Assembly (NCBI RefSeq): GCF_000717715.1
Contig: NZ_JOAI01000006.1
Span: 1 to 64,000 of the forward strand
Source: Streptomyces sp. NRRL B-24484
GTDB taxonomy: Bacteria; Actinomycetota; Actinomycetes; Streptomycetales; Streptomycetaceae
Length of the DNA: 64,000 nucleotides
Direction of reading: 5' to 3'
Position 1 is the first letter of the stretch. Each line of letters opens with the position of its first letter. The position numbers were made by a program, and so were the translations under genes. A model generated the notes under the pieces. The model was not told the DNA's origin. It saw only the letters and a program-made list of their open reading frames with translations, and did not search any database. Shown one piece after another: positions 1 through 10,692 of this stretch.

Positions 1-43
1 ACTGCAGGGGGGACCCTGTGGGAGAGTAGGACGCCGCCGAACA
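1..43 (+). rRNA. rrf: 5S ribosomal RNA, 3' end (partial)
   Basis: The first ~43 bases match the 3' part of actinobacterial 5S rRNA as I remember it: the helix IV/V segment with GGGAGAGTAGG followed by the ACGCCGCCGAAC end. The 5' part lies outside the window, so the window starts at the tail of an rRNA operon. A strong hairpin follows immediately. The exact 3' end is uncertain by a few bases. Confidence 0.9.
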
Positions 44-51
44 ATTCTTCT

Positions 52-88
52 GAGAAGCCCCGCCCGGGGACACCGGGCGGGGCTTCTC
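52..88 (+). terminator. rRNA operon terminator hairpin
   Basis: Perfect 16-bp inverted repeat (52-67 with 73-88) with a 5-base loop (ggaca). It lies just after the 5S end and also sits beyond the 3' end of the convergent methyltransferase gene, so it may work in both directions. Confidence 0.85.
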
Positions 89-99
89 GCATTTCCGGA

Positions 100-756
100 T
101 CAGATCCGGGCGACCAGGGCGTACCGCTCGTCGGAGACCGGGCCGCCCCAGAGGGTCGCCTCCTGGCTGAGCGGTGTCACCGACAGTTCGGCGACGAGCG
201 GACGCAGCGTGTCGGCGAGGTCCTGGGCGCGGACGCCGCCGGCCCACGGGAGCGGATGGGCCCCGGGAGCGTACGGAGAGGTGGAGTCACCCGCCTCGCG
301 CCAGCGGCCCTCGACGAGCAGCAGCGTGCCGCCGGGCCGCAGCAGGCTCACCCAGTGCCGGAGTGCGGCGGGCGGGTCGGGGAGGGTCCACACCAGGTGG
401 CGGGAGAGCAGGGCGTCGTAGCCGCCGGGCCGGGCGGGCGGGTCGCCGGCGTCACCGACGTGGAAGGCGGCTTCGAGGCCGGCGGCGGCCAGTTTGGCGC
501 GGGCCCGGTCGATCATGGCGGGCGCGAGGTCGACGCCGGTGACGTGGTGGCCCTGCCGGGCCAGCAGGAGGGAGAGCGAGCCGGTGCCGCAGCCGAGGTC
601 GAGGACGTGGGACGGTGCCTCCGGGAGCCATCCGTGCAGGTGGGCGGCCCAGGCCTCGCGGGTGGCGGGGTTGCGCAGGCCGTGGTCGGGCTCGTCGTCG
701 AAGGTGTCGGCGGCCGCGTTCCAGTAGGCCGCGATCGGTGCGCGAGTGTCGATCAT
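100..756 (-). CDS. Class I SAM-dependent methyltransferase
   Basis: The 218-aa product is a soluble Rossmann-fold methyltransferase of the UbiE/Methyltransf_11 type. The SAM-binding motif I is VLDLGCGTG (residues 51-59), followed by the acidic strand-2 end in VTGVDLAPAMI. Later come a DALLSRH segment and the RPGGTLLLVEG post-motif typical of small-molecule methyltransferases. The substrate cannot be told from sequence. The start is the ATG reading MIDTRAP. It runs convergently to the rRNA operon and stands alone, with a GNAT gene 60 bp upstream on the same strand that may share its transcript. Confidence 0.85.
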   Translation of the reverse strand: MIDTRAPIAAYWNAAADTFDDEPDHGLRNPATREAWAAHLHGWLPEAPSHVLDLGCGTGSLSLLLARQGHHVTGVDLAPAMIDRARAKLAAAGLEAAFHVGDAGDPPARPGGYDALLSRHLVWTLPDPPAALRHWVSLLRPGGTLLLVEGRWREAGDSTSPYAPGAHPLPWAGGVRAQDLADTLRPLVAELSVTPLSQEATLWGGPVSDERYALVARI

Positions 757-816
757 CGACCAAGTCTGCCAGGGGGTACGACAGTCCCGATGGGCCGCTC
801 GGCCACCCTGTGGCGG

Positions 817-1281
817 CTACTCCCGGGGTGGCAGGGCGCGCTTGAAGCCCAAATGGGAGGCGGTGAAGCCGAGACGCTCGTAGAAGCGGTGGGCGTCGGT
901 GCGGGTGGCGTCGGAGGTGAGCTGGACGAGGGTGGCACCGAGTTCGCGGGAGCGTTCGACGGCCCATTCGATCAAGGTGCTGCCGAGGCCGCTGCCGCGT
1001 TCGCCGGAGTGGATCCGGACACCCTCGACGATCGTGCGGGTGGCGCCGCGGCGGGAGAGGCCGGGGACGACGGTGAGCTGCAGGGTGCCGACGGTGCGGC
1101 CGTCGCGTTCGGCGACGACCAGGTGCTGGTGGGGGTCGTCGGCGATCCGGGCGAAGGCCGCGCGGTAGGGCGCGAGGTCGTCGGGGGACTCGCGGGTGGC
1201 GCCGAGCGGGTCGTCGGCCAGCATGGCCACGACGGCGGGCAGATCGGCCTCGGTCGCGGGCCGGATGACGAGGCCGCTCAC
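817..1281 (-). CDS. GNAT family N-acetyltransferase
   Basis: The 154-aa product has the whole GNAT fold: an N-terminal MSGLVIRPATEADLPAVVAM segment, a central beta-strand pair (TVGTLQLTVVPGLSR), and the acetyl-CoA loop with GERGSGLGSTLIEWA (Q/RxxGxG/A). It ends with the FYERLGF motif seen in many single-domain acetyltransferases. It should transfer acetyl from acetyl-CoA to an amine; the acceptor is unknown. GTG start. It is divergent from the recD2 gene and lies upstream of the methyltransferase. Confidence 0.85.
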   Translation of the reverse strand: MSGLVIRPATEADLPAVVAMLADDPLGATRESPDDLAPYRAAFARIADDPHQHLVVAERDGRTVGTLQLTVVPGLSRRGATRTIVEGVRIHSGERGSGLGSTLIEWAVERSRELGATLVQLTSDATRTDAHRFYERLGFTASHLGFKRALPPRE

Positions 1282-1470
1282 GGACCGACCCTACGCCGGT
1301 CCGACGGTCCGTCATCCCGCGGGGTGGTGTGGGGTCGCGCAGTGACCGCGGGACGCGCCCCCGGGAGCGGCGTTCTCGCCGGTGGGGGGCTCGGCTGTCC
1401 GCGTCGGGAGGTACCGTGCGTGACACAACGGTCGCCGGCGCCGGGGCGTCGCCAGTACGGGGAGGGCCTC

Positions 1471-3786
1471 GTGACCACGGAGCAGCAGCGGGCCGGGCAG
1501 CAGCGCACCGCGCAGCACAACGCCGCGCAGCAGAATGCCGGCCAGCAGGGCGCCGGCCAGCAGGGCGCGGCGCCGGCGGGTGCCCCGCGGCAGCTCGCCC
1601 AGGTCGAGGGCGTGCTGGAGCGGATCACCTACGCGAACGACGAGACCGGCTACACGGTGGCCAGGGTGGACACCGGGCGCGGCGGGAACGACCTGCTGAC
1701 GGTGGTGGGGGCACTGCTGGGGGCGCAGCCCGGCGAGTCGCTGCGGATGTTCGGGCGCTGGGGGTCGCATCCGCAGTACGGGCGGCAGTTCGCGGTGGAG
1801 AACTACACGACGGTGCTGCCGGCGACGGTGCAGGGCATCCGGCGGTACCTGGGGTCGGGACTGATCAAGGGGATCGGTCCGCGCTTCGCGGAGCGGATCG
1901 TGGACGCCTTCGGGGTGGACACCCTGGAGGTCATCGAGAACGAGCCGGGCCGGCTGATCGAGGTGCCGGGGCTGGGGCCGAAGCGGACGAGGATGATCGC
2001 GGCGGCGTGGGAGGAGCAGAAGGCCATCAAGGAGGTGATGGTCTTCCTGCAGGGGGTCGGGGTGTCGACCTCGCTGGCGGTGCGGATCTACAAGAAGTAC
2101 GGCGACTCCTCGATCGGGGTGGTGAAGAACGAGCCGTACCGGCTGGCGGCGGACGTGTGGGGCATCGGTTTCCTCACGGCGGACCGGATCGCGCAGGCGG
2201 TGGGGATCCCGCACGACTCGCCGGAGCGGGTGAAGGCGGGGCTGCAGTACGCGCTGTCGCAGAGCAGCGACCAGGGGCACTGCTACCTGCCGGAGGAGCG
2301 GCTGATCGCGGACGGGGTGAAGCTGCTGCAGGTGGACGTGGGGCTGGTGATCGACTGCCTGTCGGAGCTGGTGACGGAGGAGGGGGTCGTCCGGGAGCGG
2401 GTGCCGGGGGAGGGCGGGGAGCCGGTCACGGCGGTGTACCTGGTGCCGTTCCACCGGGCGGAGGTGTCGCTGTCGAACCAGTTGCTGCGGTTGCTGAACG
2501 CGGAGGGTGACCGGCTGCCGGGCTTCGCGGGGGTGGACTGGGAGGCGGCGCTGGCCTGGCTGGCGCGCCGGACGGGTGCCGAACTGGCTCCGGAGCAGCG
2601 GGAGTCGGTGAAGCTGGCGTTGACCCGGAAGGTCGCGGTGCTGACCGGCGGTCCGGGCTGCGGGAAGTCGTTCACGGTGCGGTCGGTGGTGGAGCTGGCG
2701 CTGGCGAAGCGGGCGAAGGTGGTGCTGGCGGCGCCGACCGGGCGGGCGGCGAAGCGTCTGGCGGAGCTGACGGGGGCGGAGGCGTCGACGGTGCACCGGC
2801 TGCTGGAGCTGCGGCCGGGCGGGGAGGCGGCGTACGACCGGGACCGGCCGCTGGACGCGGACCTGGTGGTGGTCGACGAGGCGTCGATGCTGGACCTGAT
2901 CCTGGCGAACAAGCTGGTGAAGGCGGTGGCGCCGGGGGCGCACCTGCTGTTCGTGGGGGACGTCGACCAGCTGCCGTCGGTGGGGGCCGGCGAGGTACTG
3001 CGGGACATGCTGTCGGAGGGGAGCCCGGTGCCGTCGGTGCGGTTGACGCGGATCTTCCGGCAGGCGCAGCAGTCGGGGGTGGTGACCAACGCGCACCGGA
3101 TCAACGAGGGGTTGCCGCCGGTGACGGAGGGGCTGCCGGACTTCTTCCTGTTCGCGGAGGAGGACGCGGAGCGGGCGGCGGGGGTGACGGTGGACGTGGT
3201 GGCGCGGCGGATCCCGCAGCGGTTCGGCCTGGACCCGCGGCGGGACGTGCAGGTGCTGGCGCCGATGCACCGGGGGCCGGCGGGGGCGGGGAACCTGAAC
3301 ACGCTGCTGCAGGCGGCGGTGACGCCGGCCCGGGAGGGGTTGGCGGAGCGGCGGTTCGGCGGGCGGACCTTCCGGGTGGGGGACAAGGTCACGCAGATCC
3401 GGAACAACTACGAGAAGGGGGAGAACGGTGTGTTCAACGGCACGGTGGGGGTGGTCGTCTCACTGAGCGTGGAGGATCAGCGGCTGACGGTGCGCACCGA
3501 CGAGGACGAGGAGGTGCCGTACGAGTTCGACGAGTTGGACGAGCTGGCGCACGCGTACGCGGTGACGATCCACCGGTCGCAGGGCAGCGAGTATCCGGCG
3601 GTGGTGATTCCGGTCACTACATCGGCATGGTCGATGCTTCAGCGAAATCTTCTCTACACGGCTGTGACGAGGGCGAAGAGACTGGTTGTACTGGTGGGGT
3701 CACGGAGGGCGATCGGGCAGGCCGTGAGGGCCGTCAGTGCAGGTCGCCGGCACTCCGCGCTTGATCATCGGCTGGCGATTGGATGA
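1471..3786 (+). CDS. recD2: RecD2-like ATP-dependent DNA helicase (SF1B)
   Basis: The 771-aa product is a 5'-3' superfamily-1 helicase of the RecD2/TraA type, the form found without RecBC. Residues 45-110 form the N-terminal OB-like region. Tandem helix-hairpin-helix-like segments (GLIKGIGPRFAERI, IEVPGLGPKR) lie at 130-175. Walker A is GGPGCGKS (393-400), Walker B VVVDEAS, and motif VI-like residues occur in VTIHRSQGSEYP and YTAVTRAK near the C-terminus. The GTG at 1471 follows GGGGAGG at a good distance; the open frame continues far upstream, but there it only mirrors the two opposite-strand genes. The first ~38 residues are a Gln/Ala/Gly-rich low-complexity tail not needed for the fold. 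Confidence 0.92.
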   Translation: MTTEQQRAGQQRTAQHNAAQQNAGQQGAGQQGAAPAGAPRQLAQVEGVLERITYANDETGYTVARVDTGRGGNDLLTVVGALLGAQPGESLRMFGRWGSHPQYGRQFAVENYTTVLPATVQGIRRYLGSGLIKGIGPRFAERIVDAFGVDTLEVIENEPGRLIEVPGLGPKRTRMIAAAWEEQKAIKEVMVFLQGVGVSTSLAVRIYKKYGDSSIGVVKNEPYRLAADVWGIGFLTADRIAQAVGIPHDSPERVKAGLQYALSQSSDQGHCYLPEERLIADGVKLLQVDVGLVIDCLSELVTEEGVVRERVPGEGGEPVTAVYLVPFHRAEVSLSNQLLRLLNAEGDRLPGFAGVDWEAALAWLARRTGAELAPEQRESVKLALTRKVAVLTGGPGCGKSFTVRSVVELALAKRAKVVLAAPTGRAAKRLAELTGAEASTVHRLLELRPGGEAAYDRDRPLDADLVVVDEASMLDLILANKLVKAVAPGAHLLFVGDVDQLPSVGAGEVLRDMLSEGSPVPSVRLTRIFRQAQQSGVVTNAHRINEGLPPVTEGLPDFFLFAEEDAERAAGVTVDVVARRIPQRFGLDPRRDVQVLAPMHRGPAGAGNLNTLLQAAVTPAREGLAERRFGGRTFRVGDKVTQIRNNYEKGENGVFNGTVGVVVSLSVEDQRLTVRTDEDEEVPYEFDELDELAHAYAVTIHRSQGSEYPAVVIPVTTSAWSMLQRNLLYTAVTRAKRLVVLVGSRRAIGQAVRAVSAGRRHSALDHRLAIG

Positions 3787-3809
3787 TCCCCCGGGGGTGC
3801 GGTACGGTC

Positions 3810-3850
3810 CCAGGTTGTCTTGACGTGAAGAGATTTAGGGCGGAACCTGG
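3810..3850. promoter_or_regulatory. Inverted repeat upstream of citrate synthase
   Basis: A 7-bp inverted repeat (ccaggtt at 3810-3816, aacctgg at 3844-3850) brackets a TTGACG hexamer (3820-3825) that could be a -35 element. It lies in the 224-base gap between recD2 and gltA. Possible operator or promoter region; no -10 hexamer is convincing. Confidence 0.3.
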
Positions 3851-4010
3851 TCTGGTGCCGATCTTGTCCGGTTCACACCGGCTTCGGCGACAGGTTTTGT
3901 ATGGCGGGCCCCTTTTCGGCCCACCCCGGGTGCGCGGCTGTCCTCCGGATGGGGGATCGTAGGAACGTCAGGGCACTCGGATGAGGATTCATTTCGTCGG
4001 TGAGGAAGAC

Positions 4011-5300
4011 GTGAGCGACAACTCGGTAGTACTGCGGTACCAGGACGGCGAGTACGAGTACCCCGTCGTCGAGAGCACTGCGGGCAACGCCGGCTTCGAC
4101 ATCTCGAAGCTGCTCCCGCAGACCGGCCTGGTCACCCTGGACAACGGCTTCGGCAACACCGCCGCCTACAAGTCCGCGATCACCTTCGTGGACGGTGACA
4201 ACGGCATCCTGCGCTACCGCGGCTACCCGATCGAGCAGCTCGCCGAGCGCGGCAACTTCATCGAGACCGCGTACCTGCTGATCAACGGTGAGCTGCCGAA
4301 GGCCGAAGAGCTGTCGGCCTTCAACACCGAGATCACCCAGCACACGCTGCTGCACGAGGACGTCAAGCGCTTCTACCAGGGCTTCCCGCGGGACGCCCAC
4401 CCGATGGCGATGCTGTCGTCGGTGGTCGGCGCCCTGTCGACCTTCTACCCGGAGAGCCACAACCCCTTCGACGCGGCGCAGCGCCACCTGTCGACGGTGC
4501 GTCTGCTGGCGAAGCTCCCGACGATCGCCGCCTACGCCTACAAGAAGGCGATGGGCCAGCCGTTCGTCTACCCGCGCAACGACCTGAGCTACGTCGAGAA
4601 CTTCCTGCGGATGACGTTCGCCGTCCCCGCGGAGAACTACGAGCTCAACCCGGTCGTGGTGAACGCGCTGGACAAGCTGCTGATCCTGCACGCGGACCAC
4701 GAGCAGAACTGCTCGACCTCGACGGTGCGCCTGGTCGGCTCCAGCCACGCCAACCTGTTCGCCTCGATCTCGGCGGGCATCTCGGCGCTGTGGGGCCCGC
4801 TGCACGGCGGCGCCAACCAGGCCGTGCTGGAGATGCTGGAGGCCATCCAGAAGGACGGCGGCGACGTCGACGCGTTCATCCGCAAGGTGAAGAACCGCGA
4901 GGACGGCGTCAAGCTGATGGGCTTCGGCCACCGCGTGTACAAGGCGTTCGACCCGCGCGCCGCGCAGGTCAAGCTCCTGGCGCACGAGGTGCTCAGCCAG
5001 CTCGGCAAGAGCGACGAGCTGCTCGACATCGCGCTGAAGCTGGAGGAGCACGCGCTCAGCGACGACTTCTTCGTCTCGCGCAAGCTGTACCCGAACGTGG
5101 ACTTCTACACGGGCCTGATCTACCGCGCGATGGGCTTCCCGACCAGCATGTTCACCGTGCTGTTCGCGCTGGGCCGGCTGCCCGGCTGGATCGCCCACTG
5201 GCACGAGATGATCAACGACCCGACCAGCCGCATCGGCCGTCCGCGGCAGATCTACACCGGCACCGCGATCCGCGACTACGTGGAGCTCGGCGAGCGCTGA
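4011..5300 (+). CDS. gltA: Citrate synthase
   Basis: The 429-aa product condenses acetyl-CoA and oxaloacetate to citrate, the entry step of the TCA cycle in the cytoplasm. It is a full-length type II (hexameric, gram-negative-like) enzyme. Catalytic residues are present: His265 in LHGGANQAV, His307 in GFGHRVYK and Asp364 in NVDFYTG. The GTG start at 4011 (VSDNSVVLRY) follows GAGGAAG and matches the usual N-terminus of streptomycete citrate synthases; an in-frame ATG 30 bases upstream is less likely. It is monocistronic, with a strong terminator directly after it. Confidence 0.96.
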   Translation: MSDNSVVLRYQDGEYEYPVVESTAGNAGFDISKLLPQTGLVTLDNGFGNTAAYKSAITFVDGDNGILRYRGYPIEQLAERGNFIETAYLLINGELPKAEELSAFNTEITQHTLLHEDVKRFYQGFPRDAHPMAMLSSVVGALSTFYPESHNPFDAAQRHLSTVRLLAKLPTIAAYAYKKAMGQPFVYPRNDLSYVENFLRMTFAVPAENYELNPVVVNALDKLLILHADHEQNCSTSTVRLVGSSHANLFASISAGISALWGPLHGGANQAVLEMLEAIQKDGGDVDAFIRKVKNREDGVKLMGFGHRVYKAFDPRAAQVKLLAHEVLSQLGKSDELLDIALKLEEHALSDDFFVSRKLYPNVDFYTGLIYRAMGFPTSMFTVLFALGRLPGWIAHWHEMINDPTSRIGRPRQIYTGTAIRDYVELGER

Positions 5301-5311
5301 CCCGGTACGTG

Positions 5312-5353
5312 CGAAGGGCCCGGCCGCTCCCCTCGGGGCGGCCGGGCCCTTCG
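5312..5353 (+). terminator. Rho-independent-like terminator of gltA
   Basis: 16-bp perfect inverted repeat (5312-5327 with 5338-5353) around a 10-base loop, 11 bases after the gltA stop codon. Confidence 0.85.
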
Positions 5354-5846
5354 GCGTTCCGGCGGACCGAGGAGGTCCGCCGGGAAGACCCGGCGCACGG
5401 CACCCGGGTGCGACCGCGCCAGGGACGGCCGCTCAAAGCGTCCCTGACCTTCGCACCCCGGCGCCGTGCGCTGTGCCGCCGAACCCGTCGGCGACGGTAC
5501 CGGGGCCCGCCGGAGCCCCGTTCGCGGCAGCCCGGCCGGTGCGGAGGCGTGAAGCCGTTCGCCACACCGCCGCGGGGCCGGAGAAAACCGCCGCAGTACA
5601 CACGGTATGACGTATCCGGGGTCCGGGAGTTACGTTCCCGGAGTGTGACTTGCCTCTCTCCACGCTCCGTGTGCGCGCGGTGCCGGAACCGGGCCGAGCG
5701 GTCCGTCCCCTTATCACACGCTTTCCGGCGCGCTGCGTCACCCTCCCCGCAGCCTTCGCAACCCAGCGTGATAGGAATCGACTCATTCCGGTACGGAGCG
5801 TCCGCACGCGCCCGCGGTGGCGTCGGGGCAGGGAGGGAGTGCGCAG
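5354..5846. other. Gene-free 490-base stretch with a palindrome
   Basis: No frame here has coding character: codon-third-position GC is unremarkable in all frames, and the minus-strand frame entering from gltA is Arg/Pro-rich shadow. The base composition is less extreme than in the genes. A perfect 7-bp inverted repeat (tccggga at 5622-5628, tcccgga at 5636-5642, spacer gttacgt) is the only clear structure and may be an operator for the downstream SDR gene. Confidence 0.5.
5622..5642. promoter_or_regulatory. Palindromic candidate operator upstream of SDR gene
   Basis: TCCGGGA-N7-TCCCGGA, perfectly symmetric, about 200 bases upstream of the SDR start. Its binding protein is unknown. Confidence 0.35.
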
Positions 5847-6566
5847 ATGACCAGGAACGTCGTCGTCACCGGTGGTGGCACCGGCATCGGGTACGAGGTG
5901 GCCCGCCGCTTCGCCGAGGCGGGGGAGCGCGTGGTGATCGTCGGGCGCCGGCGCGCGGTGCTCGACCGGGCGGCCGCCGAGCTCGGCGAGAACGTCTCCA
6001 CCCTGGTCTGCGACCTCGCCGACCCGGACGCGGTGGAGCACGCCCTGGACTCCCTGCCGGCGACCGTGGACGTCCTGGTCAACAACGCGGGCAGCCGGGA
6101 GACCGTGATCGGGGCCGGCCCGCACGCCGTGCTGGCGCGCTGGCGGGGCGACTTCGAGCGCAACGTGCTCACGGTGGTGCTGCTCACCGAGTCGATCCGG
6201 GAGCGGCTGACGCCGGGCTCCGGCCGGGTGGTGACGGTCAGTTCCATCGCGGCGCTGCGCGGCGCGGGTTCGTACGGGGCGGCGAAGGCCTCGCTGCACG
6301 CCTGGAACAACTTCCTGGCGGCCCAGTTGGGCCCGTCCGGGATCACCGCGAACATCGTCGCCCCGGGCACCGTCTCCGGCACCGAGTTCTTCGGGCCGCG
6401 GCTGGACGAGGCGGAGGTCTCCCGCCGGGCCGCGCGCACCCTGCTCGGGCGGATCGGCGAGCCGTTCGAGGTCGCCGCGGCCGTCCAGTTCCTGGCCTCG
6501 CCGGAGGCCGGGTTCATCACCGGCGAGATCCTGCACTGCAACGGTGGCGAGCTGCTCGGCCGCTGA
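5847..6566 (+). CDS. SDR family NAD(P)-dependent oxidoreductase
   Basis: The 239-aa product is a classical short-chain dehydrogenase/reductase. The cofactor motif TGGGTGIG is at residues 8-15, the NNAG motif near 79-82, the catalytic Ser in VSSIAALRG and the YxxxK pair at Tyr143/Lys147. The C-terminal FLASPEAGFITGEILHCNGG is standard. The VGRRRAVL segment after beta-2 carries Arg residues, which would favour NADPH. The ATG at 5847 has GGGAGGGA 9 bases upstream. The substrate is unknown. It faces the copA gene convergently. Confidence 0.9.
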   Translation: MTRNVVVTGGGTGIGYEVARRFAEAGERVVIVGRRRAVLDRAAAELGENVSTLVCDLADPDAVEHALDSLPATVDVLVNNAGSRETVIGAGPHAVLARWRGDFERNVLTVVLLTESIRERLTPGSGRVVTVSSIAALRGAGSYGAAKASLHAWNNFLAAQLGPSGITANIVAPGTVSGTEFFGPRLDEAEVSRRAARTLLGRIGEPFEVAAAVQFLASPEAGFITGEILHCNGGELLGR

Positions 6567-6572
6567 GCGCGA

Positions 6573-6614
6573 CGGTGACGGCCCCGGGCGGATCTCCGCC
6601 CGGGGCCGTCACCG
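6573..6614. terminator. Bidirectional terminator between SDR and copA
   Basis: Perfect 20-bp inverted repeat (6573-6592 with 6595-6614) in the 57-base gap between two convergent genes, so it can end both transcripts. The innermost pairs probably open to give a real loop. Confidence 0.85.
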
Positions 6615-6623
6615 TGCGGTGGC

Positions 6624-8894
<2,271 letters not shown>

Positions 8895-8955
8895 CTCATC
8901 TCCTCGGACGAGCGTACCGGGGGCGCGGGCTCGGGCCGCGCCCCCCGCGGCGGTC

Positions 8956-9174
8956 TCAGGCGGTGCGGCCGACGAGCTCGTAGCCGGCCTCGTCCACGGC
9001 GGCGCGGACCTGCTCGTCGTCGAGCGGGGCGGCGGAGGAGACGGTGACGGTGCCGGCCTTGGCGTCGGCGGCGACCTCGGTGACACCGGCGATGCCGGAC
9101 ACCTCGGCGGTCACCGACTTCTCGCAGTGGCCGCAGCTCATGCCGGCGACGGTGTAGGTGACGGTGCTGGACAT
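8956..9174 (-). CDS. copZ: Copper chaperone CopZ (HMA-domain protein)
   Basis: The 72-aa product is a single heavy-metal-associated domain with the metal-binding loop GMSCGHC (Cys14, Cys17). The His between the cysteines is typical of actinobacterial copper chaperones. It should carry Cu(I) in the cytoplasm and hand it to CopA. The start ATG has GGAGG upstream. It is the first gene of a copZ-copA operon. The CsoR-type palindrome starts 61 bases upstream of the start codon, so induction by copper is likely. Confidence 0.93.
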   Translation of the reverse strand: MSSTVTYTVAGMSCGHCEKSVTAEVSGIAGVTEVAADAKAGTVTVSSAAPLDDEQVRAAVDEAGYELVGRTA

Positions 9175-9234
9175 GGGTGCCTCCGGGCGGTGTCGGGCGC
9201 GGCCTGCTGCCGTGCGCCTGCCTCTGCCAACACC

Positions 9235-9251
9235 ATACCCCCCAGGGGTAT
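9235..9251. promoter_or_regulatory. CsoR-type copper operator upstream of copZ-copA
   Basis: The 17-bp ATACCCCCCAGGGGTAT is a near-perfect palindrome of the form bound by the copper-sensing repressor CsoR in actinobacteria (TACCC...GGGTA core). It lies 61 bases upstream of copZ. No csoR gene is in the window, so the regulator would act in trans. Confidence 0.8.
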
Positions 9252-9419
9252 TCCACGCGCGGCGGGTCGGCTGTGGCGTGGACCTCGGAACGTACACCGC
9301 CGCGACGGGCGGTGGCCGTGCAGGCGCGCTCCGCGCATCCGGCGTGCGCACGGATGTCACCCCGCCGGCGGGCGGCCGTGGGCGGCGCGATCCGGCGCCC
9401 TGTCCGATATGTTCGGTAT

Positions 9420-10628
9420 GTGTTCCGGAGCAGCCGAGTCCAGCGCGCCGCCGTGCGCGACGCCACCGGGCTGGCCCCGGCCCGGCGCAAGTCCGCGATG
9501 CTCGCCACCGACCTCCAGGACCTCTCCTTCCGCCGCCGCGCAGCCCCGGCGCTCCTCGCCGTCCTGACGATCTCGCTGGTCGACTTCTTCACCGGCCAGG
9601 ACCGCTACCTCGCCCCGCTGATGGTCGTCGTGCCGCCCATCTCCGCACTGCTGCTCACCCCCGTCGAACTCCTGCTGGTCTGCGGCGTCGGCTTCCTCTC
9701 GCTGCTGTGGCTCAGCAACTACGACCAGGTCGCCAACTTCCACGACGGCCGCTTCCTGATCGGCGCCATGGTCAGCTACGTCGCGCTCACCGCGATCAGC
9801 GCCTACATCGCCGAACTGCGCATGCGCCGGGCCGCCGCCTTCGCCGCCGTCAGCTCCGTCGCCGAGGCCGCCCAGCGCGCCCTGCTGCGCCGGCCCGGGC
9901 CCAAGGTCGGACCGCTGCGCCTCGCCGTGCGCTACGTCTCGGCCGCGGACGAGGCCAGGATCGGCGGCGACCTCTACTCCGCCCTGGACACCCCGCACGG
10001 CACCCGGCTGCTGGTCGGCGACGTCCGCGGCAAGGGGCTGGGCGCGGTGCAGACCGCGGCGGTGGTGCTCGGCGCCTTCCGCGAGGCTGCCTACGACGAG
10101 GACAAGCTCAACCGGGTCGCGGCCCGGATCGAGGCGAGCGTCGAGCGGCACGTGCCCGACGGGGAGTTCACCACCGCCCTGTTCGCCGAGTTCGGCGCGG
10201 CCGGCACGGTCGAACTGCTGCACTTCGGACACGTCCCGCCGATCCGGGTCGCCGCGGACGGCACCGTCGCGGTGCTGGAGGCCGCCGACCCGTGGGTGCC
10301 GCTCGGGCTCGGCCCGCTCGCCACCGGCGAACCCACCGCCGTCCGGTACCCCTTCGGGCCCGAGGACGTGCTGGTGCTCTGCACCGACGGCGTGGTCGAG
10401 GCCCGCCACCACCGCACCGGCGAGTTCTACCCGCTCGCCGAACGGGTCGGCCCGCTGGTGCGCGGCACCGCCCGCTCCGCCGCCGAACTGGAGTCCGCGG
10501 TCGGCCGGGTCTACGCCGACCTGCTGCTGCACACCGGCGGCGAACTCGGCGACGACGCCCTGCTGATGCTGGTCAGCCGCCCCGGCGACCAGCCGCAGCA
10601 CCCGCACGTCCCGCACCACGAGCGCTAG
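9420..10628 (+). CDS. Membrane PP2C/SpoIIE-type serine phosphatase
   Basis: About 402 aa. The first ~150 residues hold several hydrophobic helices (LLAVLTISLVDFF, a long PLMVVVPPISALLL-LLLVCGVGFLSLLW stretch, IGAMVSYVALTAI), and then comes a cytoplasmic SpoIIE/RsbU-like PP2C domain. The metal ligands are in EARIGGDLYSAL, GDVRGKGLGAV, FGHVPPIR and LCTDGVVEA. Such proteins dephosphorylate anti-anti-sigma factors or act as stress-signalling phosphatases. The start is uncertain: third-position GC becomes gene-like at GTG 9420, but GTG 9453 and ATG 9498 are alternatives and none has a good ribosome site. It is divergent from copZ. Confidence 0.85.
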   Translation: MFRSSRVQRAAVRDATGLAPARRKSAMLATDLQDLSFRRRAAPALLAVLTISLVDFFTGQDRYLAPLMVVVPPISALLLTPVELLLVCGVGFLSLLWLSNYDQVANFHDGRFLIGAMVSYVALTAISAYIAELRMRRAAAFAAVSSVAEAAQRALLRRPGPKVGPLRLAVRYVSAADEARIGGDLYSALDTPHGTRLLVGDVRGKGLGAVQTAAVVLGAFREAAYDEDKLNRVAARIEASVERHVPDGEFTTALFAEFGAAGTVELLHFGHVPPIRVAADGTVAVLEAADPWVPLGLGPLATGEPTAVRYPFGPEDVLVLCTDGVVEARHHRTGEFYPLAERVGPLVRGTARSAAELESAVGRVYADLLLHTGGELGDDALLMLVSRPGDQPQHPHVPHHER

Positions 10629-10692
10629 GACGTGTCTCCGGGGGGGCTCGGGCGCCCTGTGCGGCATCCGTACGCCCTTGAAGACGGCCCCG

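Noticed and set aside
256..1470. Long in-frame extension upstream of the RecD2-like helicase (would add ~405 residues)
   Set aside because: It lies opposite the methyltransferase and GNAT genes, has low-complexity composition, and a GTG with a good ribosome site starts the conserved protein at 1471.
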